From NCBI GenBank assembly GCA_017389885.1, contig JAFPDR010000086.1, forward strand, positions 1 to 5,359: a stretch of DNA of 5,359 nt, read 5' to 3'. The notes beneath the pieces were generated by a model that was not told where the DNA came from, did not search any database, and worked only from the letters and a program-made list of their open reading frames with translations. The position numbers were made by a program, and so were the translations under genes. Source of the DNA: Kiritimatiellia bacterium (GTDB taxonomy: Bacteria > Verrucomicrobiota > Kiritimatiellia > RFP12 > UBA1067). This document shows positions 1-5,359 of this stretch, piece by piece; position 1 is the stretch's first letter, and every line of letters starts with the position of its first letter.

Positions 1-48
1 ATTACCTTCACACGGTAGGGGTCACTGGTCCGAGTCCAGTATCGCCCA
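1..48 (+). tRNA. tRNA-Val(CAC), 3' portion (5' part outside window)
   Basis: The window opens inside a tRNA that decodes GUG. An anticodon stem (2-6 TTACC with 14-18 GGTAG, closing on a T-G pair) encloses the 7-nt loop TTCACAC at 7-13, which places the anticodon CAC at 9-11. A 5-nt variable loop (19-23) follows. The T arm is ACTGG (24-28), a 7-nt loop (29-35) and CCAGT (36-40). The acceptor 3' strand ATCGCCC (41-47) and discriminator A48 end the gene, and would pair with the GGGCGAT 5' strand usual for bacterial tRNA-Val. The next bases are CCC, so CCA is not encoded and must be added by the CCA-adding enzyme. The T loop reads TCCGAGT, with C where U55 is expected. The 5' half, including the D arm, lies outside the window. 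Confidence 0.9.
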
Positions 49-57
49 CCCTCCAAG

Positions 58-99
58 AATCGCGGTGACTCCGTTCCGGAGCCAGCCGCGATTTTTTTT
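58..99 (+). terminator. Rho-independent terminator of the tRNA transcript
   Basis: The arms AATCGCGG (58-65) and CCGCGATT (86-93) are perfect 8-base complements. Inside them a second stem, CTCCG (69-73) with CGGAG (77-81), closes on a TTC loop. The 3' arm runs into eight consecutive T residues (92-99). The hairpin starts 9 bases after the tRNA discriminator base, so it should end the tRNA transcript and insulate rpoD from it. Confidence 0.88.
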
Positions 100-112
100 A
101 CAATTCCACCAA

Positions 113-125
113 CACGGCAGCCGTG
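113..125. promoter_or_regulatory. Perfect dyad upstream of the rpoD -10 element (possible operator)
   Basis: CACGGC (113-118) and GCCGTG (120-125) are exact reverse complements around a single central A. The dyad occupies the -35 to -20 zone of the proposed extended -10 promoter, where no recognisable -35 hexamer exists. No T-run follows, so it is not a terminator. It could bind a dimeric regulator, but no regulator is identified, and 6-base arms can occur by chance in GC-rich DNA. Confidence 0.35.
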
Positions 126-130
126 ATTTA

Positions 131-139
131 TGATATACT
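131..139 (+). promoter_or_regulatory. Extended -10 promoter for rpoD
   Basis: TG at 131-132, one base, then TATACT (134-139) matches the extended -10 pattern TGnTATAAT with one mismatch. No good -35 box lies 16-18 bases upstream. The predicted start near 146 would give a leader of about 45 nt that includes the Shine-Dalgarno sequence at 182-185. A second pair, TTGACA (150-155) and TATACT (176-181), has a 20-base spacer, which is too long to be optimal. It would start RNA near 188, only about 3 bases before the ATG and after the Shine-Dalgarno, so it is the less likely main promoter. Confidence 0.6.
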
Positions 140-181
140 ATTCAGCCACTTGACAAAGTGAGATTGGGTGAATTGTATACT

Positions 182-185
182 GGAG
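182..185 (+). promoter_or_regulatory. Ribosome binding site that decides the rpoD start
   Basis: GGAG lies 5 bases before ATG 191. An in-frame GTG at 158 would add 11 residues, but it has no Shine-Dalgarno in front of it and its codons run through the promoter-like TATACT. The ATG at 191 is therefore preferred. Confidence 0.75.
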
Positions 186-190
186 CAAAA

Positions 191-2221
<2,031 letters not shown>

Positions 2222-2294
2222 GGCCACGGCCGCCTCGGCAGACCCGAACGGAGAAGGGGCCGGAACCAAGGTAAGAGAAACACAAAGGAAGAAA

Positions 2295-2299
2295 GGGAG
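2295..2299 (+). promoter_or_regulatory. Ribosome binding site of the RRM gene
   Basis: GGGAG lies 8 bases before ATG 2308, in a purine-rich, nearly T-free stretch (about 2266-2307). This supports the upstream start, and so the transmembrane segment as part of the protein. The 86-base gap after rpoD shows no hairpin with a T-run and no recognisable -10 element, so read-through from rpoD is the simplest source of transcript. Confidence 0.7.
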
Positions 2300-2307
2300 A
2301 AAACGAA

Positions 2308-2793
2308 ATGAACTGCATATCAAGCGCAGTCGAACTGTTCAAGACAAACACATGCCCGGCGGTGGCGATCGCCGTCGCGGCGTTCGTGCTCGGCGCGATA
2401 GCCACGTGCCTGCTCTGCAGGATCTGCCGCCCGTGCGGCAAGAATAAGGAGGAGTGCCAGCGCAGGCAGGGCCAGGGCCAGCGCAGGGGCGACGCCAAGC
2501 CCGAGGCGAGGTTCGAGAAGACCCATCCCGCGCCAGCGGACGGCTCGATCGAGATCTACGTCGGCAACCTGAGCTACGACCTCACCGAGGACCAGCTCCG
2601 CAAGGAGTTCGAGGCCTACGGCACGGTCAACTCCGCGCGCATCATCACCAACCGCTACAACGGCAGGTCCAAGGGCTTCGGCTTCGTCCACATGCCCAAC
2701 CGCGCGGAAGTCGACGCGGCCCTGAAGGCGCTCTCCGACAAGGAGATTCTCGGGCGCAAGCTCAAGTGCAACGAGGCCAAGAATGTCGGCTAA
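2308..2793 (+). CDS. Membrane-anchored RRM-domain RNA-binding protein with juxtamembrane CxxCxxCxxC cluster
   Basis: This 161-residue protein has two parts. Residues about 17-37 form one hydrophobic transmembrane segment (Ala/Val/Ile/Leu-rich), ending in CLLCRICRPC, with cysteines at 34, 37, 40 and 43, plus C3, C16 and C50. A polar linker (about 45-79) follows, rich in Arg, Lys and Gln. A canonical RRM fills 80-161, with RNP2 IYVGNL (83-88) and RNP1 KGFGFVHM (122-129). RNP2 is perfect, and RNP1 keeps aromatic F124 and F126 but ends in Met instead of Phe/Tyr. RRMs bind single-stranded RNA. Bacterial ones are typically short soluble proteins. Positive charges just after the membrane segment (R38, R41, K45, K47) predict a periplasmic N-terminus and a cytoplasmic RRM. 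The nearest in-frame start-type codons downstream are GTGs at 2362 and 2386, inside the membrane segment. None occurs between it and the RRM, so no soluble isoform is available from an alternative start. The RNA target and the role of the cysteines are unknown. Confidence 0.9.
   Translation: MNCISSAVELFKTNTCPAVAIAVAAFVLGAIATCLLCRICRPCGKNKEECQRRQGQGQRRGDAKPEARFEKTHPAPADGSIEIYVGNLSYDLTEDQLRKEFEAYGTVNSARIITNRYNGRSKGFGFVHMPNRAEVDAALKALSDKEILGRKLKCNEAKNVG
2773..2776 (+). promoter_or_regulatory. Ribosome binding site of the DJ-1 gene, inside the RRM gene
   Basis: GAGG lies 6 bases before ATG 2783, within the last codons of the RRM gene. Together with the 11-base overlap it supports this start and translational coupling. 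Confidence 0.6.
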
Positions 2794-3343
2794 GGCGCTC
2801 ATAGTCCTCGCGGACGGATTCGAGGACGTCGAGGCGGTTGCCGCGATAGACGTCCTCAGGCGCGGCGGAGTCGAGGTCGTCACGGCCTCGCTCTCCGGCG
2901 AGCCCAAGGTGCGGAGCGCGCACGGCGTCGCGATGCTCGCCGACGCGTCCTTCGCCGACGTCTCCGGAGAGGCGTTCGACGCGATCGTCCTCCCGGGCGG
3001 AGGCGAGGGGACCCAGAACCTCATCTCGTCCCAGGCGCTCCTCGAGCGCCTCAGGAGGCAGAAGGAAGACGGCGGGCTCCTCTGCGCGATCTGCGCGGCG
3101 CCGACCGTCCTCGTCGAGGCGGGTGTGCTCGAGGAAGGGCAGCACGTCACGTGCTATCCCACCTGCGCGCTCGACCTGGACCGCCCGTGCGCGGGCGTTC
3201 CAGTGGTCGCTGACGGAAACGTCATCACCGGACAGGCGCCGGGCTCCGCGGTGCTGTTCGCGCTCGTCGTCCTCAAGACGCTGACGGACGAGAAGAACGC
3301 CGCCAAGGTGGCGCGCGGAATGGTCACAGACGTCCTCGACTGA
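2783..3343 (+). CDS. DJ-1/PfpI (YajL-like) family protein
   Basis: This 186-residue single-domain cytoplasmic protein belongs to the DJ-1/ThiJ/PfpI family and most resembles the DJ-1/YajL branch. Seen: the opening strand ALIVLADGFEDVEAV, with E17 matching the conserved Glu (E18 of human DJ-1) that lowers the pKa of the reactive cysteine. The nucleophile elbow is AICAAP with Cys104 (DJ-1 Cys106), after the LPGGGEGTQNL loop. GQAPGSA at 150-156 matches the SRGPGT/SQGPGT segment of DJ-1 and YajL. The position of DJ-1 His126 appears to be Tyr125, so a classical Cys-His pair is missing. YajL also lacks the histidine. Known: members are oxidative or carbonyl stress proteins with reported chaperone, glyoxalase and (disputed) deglycase activity. 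Extra cysteines at 101, 124, 128 and 136 are notable. The gene overlaps the RRM gene by 11 bases and is followed 8 bases later by the ClC gene. The exact reaction cannot be assigned. Confidence 0.93.
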   Translation: MSAKALIVLADGFEDVEAVAAIDVLRRGGVEVVTASLSGEPKVRSAHGVAMLADASFADVSGEAFDAIVLPGGGEGTQNLISSQALLERLRRQKEDGGLLCAICAAPTVLVEAGVLEEGQHVTCYPTCALDLDRPCAGVPVVADGNVITGQAPGSAVLFALVVLKTLTDEKNAAKVARGMVTDVLD

Positions 3344-3351
3344 CGGCGCAG

Positions 3352-4683
3352 ATGTTCAGGCGCATCTCCATAAGCAGCCTGAAGTTTCTGCTGGCCGGCA
3401 AGGGCCTGTCGTTCCGGACAGGCCAGCATTTCGGCGAGGCGATGCTCGTCGGGCTCTTCACCGGATTCGTCGTCGTCGCGTTCCGCTACATGATCGAGTT
3501 CGGCGAGTCGCTTCTCATGAACGGCTCGTGGCTCGACGGACGCCGCTGGGCCATGCTCTTCCTCCCCGCGCTCGGAGCGCTCGCGGGGCATCTCCTCATC
3601 AAGCGCTTCGCCAGGCTCGAGCACGCGCGCGGGACGGACAGCGCAATACGCGCGTACCACCAGAACGGCGGATACATCACCTCCGCCGTCGTGCCAATAA
3701 AGTCCGTGGCCTCGGTGCTCACCGTAGGCTCCGGAGGCTCCGCGGGATACGAGGGGCCCGTCACCCTTATCGGCGCCGCGTGCGGAAGCATCGTCGGACG
3801 CACCCTCCGCCTCGGGACGCGCGAGCGGCGAATCCTCATGGCCGCCGGACTCGCCGCCGGAATCGCCGCGCTCTTCCAGGCACCGCTCGCCGGCGCGATC
3901 TTCGGCTTCGAGATTTTCTACTCGTCGAGCGACGTCGAGTACGAGACCGTGCTCCCGTGCTTCATCGCCGCGCCGATCTCCTACACGGTGTACGCGTACT
4001 TCTTCGGATGGGAGCCGATATTCGCGATGCCGGACTGCTCCTACGAGAACGCCCTCAGGCTCCTGCCGTACTTCGTCCTCGCGCTCATAGTCACCTTCGG
4101 CGCGCGCTTCTACATCAGCTTCTTCCGCGCAACCGAGGAGACGTTCGCGCGCATGCGCGTCCCGGGATGGGCGAAGGTGATGGCGGGCGGACTCGTCGTC
4201 GGGCTCCTCGGCTACTTCGTCTTCCCCGGCGTATACGGAGCGGGATATCCGATAATCCGCCGCTGCCTCGCGGAGAGCGGAACCGTCTCCGTGTTCCTCG
4301 CGATGTTCGTCATCAACGTCGTGGCGACGTCGTTCACCGTCGGCTCGGGTGGCTCGGGAGGCGTCTTCGCGCCCGCGCTCGTCTGCGGCGCTACGCTCGG
4401 CGCGGCCACCGGCCTCGCATTCGCGCGCGTCCTGCCGGCGTCGTGGGGCGTGCACCCCTCCGCCTTCGCGCTCGTGGGGATGGCGGGCTTCCTCGCGAGC
4501 TCGGTGAGGATTCCGCTCACGGCCATCGTTATGGTGATGGAGATATCCGGCAACCACCAGCTCCTCGCCCCTGCGATGTGGGTCTGCGGAATCGCCTTCT
4601 GGCTGAACAACGGATGGTCCCTCTACCGGAGCCAGCCGCACAGCCGCGAGCAGTCGCCCGTCCACTCCGCGTCTGCACGCTGA
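3352..4683 (+). CDS. ClC-family chloride channel/transporter
   Basis: This 443-residue polytopic membrane protein has the ClC double-half fold. Seen: GSGGSAGYEGP (126-136), carrying the gating glutamate E134 in the G(K/R)EGP motif (here GYEGP), and its second-half counterpart GSGGSGGVFAP (331-341) with the GxFxP motif. Near the C-terminus, Tyr425 in SLYRSQ matches the central tyrosine of E. coli ClcA (Y445). The first anion-site motif GSGIP is not conserved; the corresponding stretch reads ARGTDSAI (92-99). In the helix after PLAG the sequence is FGFEIFY: E187 aligns with ClcA E202, and I188 replaces the proton glutamate E203. This suggests a passive chloride channel rather than a Cl-/H+ antiporter, an inference from a hand alignment. 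No CBS domains follow, and the protein ends in a short hydrophilic tail. The start has no clear Shine-Dalgarno and lies 8 bases after the DJ-1 stop, so it probably depends on read-through or re-initiation. The first 25-30 residues are less certain. Confidence 0.93.
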   Translation: MFRRISISSLKFLLAGKGLSFRTGQHFGEAMLVGLFTGFVVVAFRYMIEFGESLLMNGSWLDGRRWAMLFLPALGALAGHLLIKRFARLEHARGTDSAIRAYHQNGGYITSAVVPIKSVASVLTVGSGGSAGYEGPVTLIGAACGSIVGRTLRLGTRERRILMAAGLAAGIAALFQAPLAGAIFGFEIFYSSSDVEYETVLPCFIAAPISYTVYAYFFGWEPIFAMPDCSYENALRLLPYFVLALIVTFGARFYISFFRATEETFARMRVPGWAKVMAGGLVVGLLGYFVFPGVYGAGYPIIRRCLAESGTVSVFLAMFVINVVATSFTVGSGGSGGVFAPALVCGATLGAATGLAFARVLPASWGVHPSAFALVGMAGFLASSVRIPLTAIVMVMEISGNHQLLAPAMWVCGIAFWLNNGWSLYRSQPHSREQSPVHSASAR

Positions 4684-4715
4684 CGGAATTTCACTCTTGT
4701 TGCGCAAATGTCCCG

Positions 4716-4732
4716 AACCGGACCGTCCGGTT
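4716..4732. promoter_or_regulatory. Perfect 17-bp dyad abutting a promoter (possible operator)
   Basis: AACCGGAC (4716-4723) and GTCCGGTT (4725-4732) are exact reverse complements around one central C. The dyad fills the -35/spacer region and ends 1 base before the TG of the extended -10. The place, length and odd centre are typical of a site for a dimeric helix-turn-helix repressor or activator. It could instead fold in RNA (7-bp stem, CCG loop) and serve as a weak end signal for the ClC transcript, but no T-run follows. Confidence 0.5.
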
Positions 4733-4733
4733 G

Positions 4734-4742
4734 TGGTATAAT
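4734..4742 (+). promoter_or_regulatory. Extended -10 promoter of the exported-protein gene
   Basis: TG (4734-4735), one base, then a perfect TATAAT (4737-4742). No -35 hexamer is recognisable 16-18 bases upstream, where the dyad lies. Transcription is predicted to start near 4749-4750, giving a leader of about 56 nt. Confidence 0.75.
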
Positions 4743-4754
4743 TGCGCTGGTTCA

Positions 4755-4771
4755 GGCCGGGAGGTCCGGCC
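4755..4771 (+). promoter_or_regulatory. Hairpin near the 5' end of the leader
   Basis: GGCCGG (4755-4760) pairs perfectly with CCGGCC (4766-4771) around the 5-nt loop GAGGT. It would lie about 6 bases into the predicted transcript and 34 bases before the start codon, so it does not cover the ribosome site. A role as a 5' stabilising hairpin is plausible but not shown. Confidence 0.45.
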
Positions 4772-4796
4772 GGCGGAACAGGGACAGTCAGGGAAA

Positions 4797-4801
4797 AGGA
4801 G
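4797..4801 (+). promoter_or_regulatory. Ribosome binding site of the exported-protein gene
   Basis: AGGAG, preceded by three more A residues, lies 4 bases before ATG 4806. The spacing is slightly short but acceptable. It fixes the start of an open frame that has no stop before the window end. Confidence 0.7.
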
Positions 4802-4805
4802 CAGC

Positions 4806-5359
4806 ATGAGGAGTCTATCAGTCGCGTTTGCCGCGCTTGCCGCGGCGTCCGCAGCGTTCGGTGGTGCGAGGTTCGGCAAGGAGTCCGTCGACGTCGATGC
4901 GCCCGGCGGGACGTTCCAGTTCTTCTATCCCGAGGTGCAGGCCTCGGGCGGGCAGCAGCGCCCGAGCAAGGTCGAGCCGTCCGGGAAGACCGCGGTCTGC
5001 TCCTATCCGAGCGGCGCGAAGCTCGAGCTCGCGATCGGCGACGACCATCTCTCCTACAGGATGCTCGAGACGCCGTCGGGGATGAAGGACGTGAAGATAC
5101 ACCTCGTCATGCCCCTTTCGCTCGGCGCGCAGGGCGCGAAGTGGACGGTCGGCGGCAAGTCCGGCGCGTTCCCGAAGGACAAGGGCGGCGTGAAGCTCTA
5201 CCAGGGCAACGCGGGCGACTTCACGTCCGAGCTCGGCGGAAAGAAGTTCTCGGTCCTCTTCCCGGAGAAGTTCTGCTGGACGGAGCTGCAGGACCTGCGC
5301 GAGTGGAACTGGGGCGCGTTCGGCATCGCGTTCACCACTCCCTTCAACGCCGACAAGCG
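4806..5359 (+). CDS. Exported protein of unknown function, 3' truncated by window end
   Basis: The frame is open from ATG 4806 to the last base: 184 complete codons plus two bases. Residues 1 to about 21 form a signal peptide, with MRS followed by an Ala-rich hydrophobic core. A type I cleavage site is plausible around AFGGA. No cysteine follows the core, so it is not a lipoprotein. The mature part (from about 22) alternates short hydrophobic and polar stretches with many Gly and Lys residues, as in beta-sandwich proteins. Notable pieces are KLELAIGDDHLSYRML (72-87), a Trp at 113, and FCWTELQDLREWNWG (156-170). Cys65 and Cys157 could form a disulfide in the periplasm. I do not recognise the family. 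It could be the N-terminal domain of a larger secreted enzyme or a surface protein. It has its own promoter and is separate from the rpoD-ClC unit. Confidence 0.8.
   Translation, partial: MRSLSVAFAALAAASAAFGGARFGKESVDVDAPGGTFQFFYPEVQASGGQQRPSKVEPSGKTAVCSYPSGAKLELAIGDDHLSYRMLETPSGMKDVKIHLVMPLSLGAQGAKWTVGGKSGAFPKDKGGVKLYQGNAGDFTSELGGKKFSVLFPEKFCWTELQDLREWNWGAFGIAFTTPFNADK

Noticed and set aside
76..89. 14-base sequence CCGGAGCCAGCCGC shared with 4626-4639
   Set aside because: One copy is part of the terminator stem and loop, the other is ClC coding sequence. A single 14-base match is not surprising in GC-rich DNA of this length.
1..130. tRNA 3' end as an integration (att) site of a mobile element
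   Set aside because: No integrase gene or repeat of the tRNA end is visible, and housekeeping genes follow directly.
158..190. GTG start for RpoD 11 codons upstream of ATG 191
   Set aside because: No Shine-Dalgarno precedes it and the codons cross promoter-like sequence. ATG 191 has GGAG at a proper distance, and MAKPKK fits the basic tail.
3154..4707. 517-codon open frame on the minus strand opposite the ClC gene
   Set aside because: It is the antisense shadow of a GC-rich membrane-protein gene. The product is an Arg/Glu/Asp/Gly-rich string without recognisable structure.
4700..4707. Palindrome TTGCGCAA after the ClC stop codon
   Set aside because: It is only 8 bases, not spaced as a promoter element, and could occur by chance.
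4684..4740. Intrinsic terminator for the ClC gene
   Set aside because: The only strong dyad (4716-4732) is not followed by a T-run and directly abuts a perfect -10 element, so an operator reading is preferred.
4828..5085. 85-codon + strand open frame near the window end
   Set aside because: It is out of frame with the signal-peptide gene starting at 4806, gives an Arg/Ser/Pro-rich product, and has no ribosome site.

Overview
The window looks like the chromosome of a GC-rich, Gram-negative-type bacterium. The gene styles suggest a PVC-group lineage (Verrucomicrobiota, Kiritimatiellota or Lentisphaerota): a primary sigma factor with a long charged N-terminal extension, a bacterial RRM protein, and a tRNA without an encoded CCA. 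That placement is an impression from style, not a phylogenetic result. All genes seen are on the + strand. Coding density is high, and nothing visible marks a mobile element, CRISPR array or recent transfer.

Layout. Bases 1-48 are the 3' half of a tRNA-Val (anticodon CAC), followed by a clear intrinsic terminator (58-99). A short promoter region (about 100-190) carries an extended -10 element and a dyad, and drives rpoD (191-2221), the housekeeping sigma-70 factor. After 86 bases with no visible terminator or promoter come three tightly packed genes. They are a small membrane-anchored RRM RNA-binding protein with a CxxCxxCxxC cluster (2308-2793), a DJ-1/PfpI-family protein that overlaps it by 11 bases (2783-3343), and a ClC-family chloride channel/transporter 8 bases further on (3352-4683). 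A 122-base gap then holds a dyad, a strong extended -10 promoter and a leader hairpin. These precede an exported protein of unknown function that runs off the window end (from 4806).

How the genes may work together. The spacing suggests one transcription unit: rpoD, RRM protein, DJ-1, ClC. The RRM and DJ-1 genes are very probably translationally coupled. A DJ-1 protein (reactive cysteine), a membrane RNA-binding protein with a juxtamembrane cysteine cluster, and an anion channel could form a small membrane or redox stress module downstream of the housekeeping sigma factor. That idea rests on context only. The most unusual item is the membrane-tethered RRM protein. No codon usable as a start lies between its transmembrane segment and its RRM domain, so an alternative start cannot yield a soluble form.
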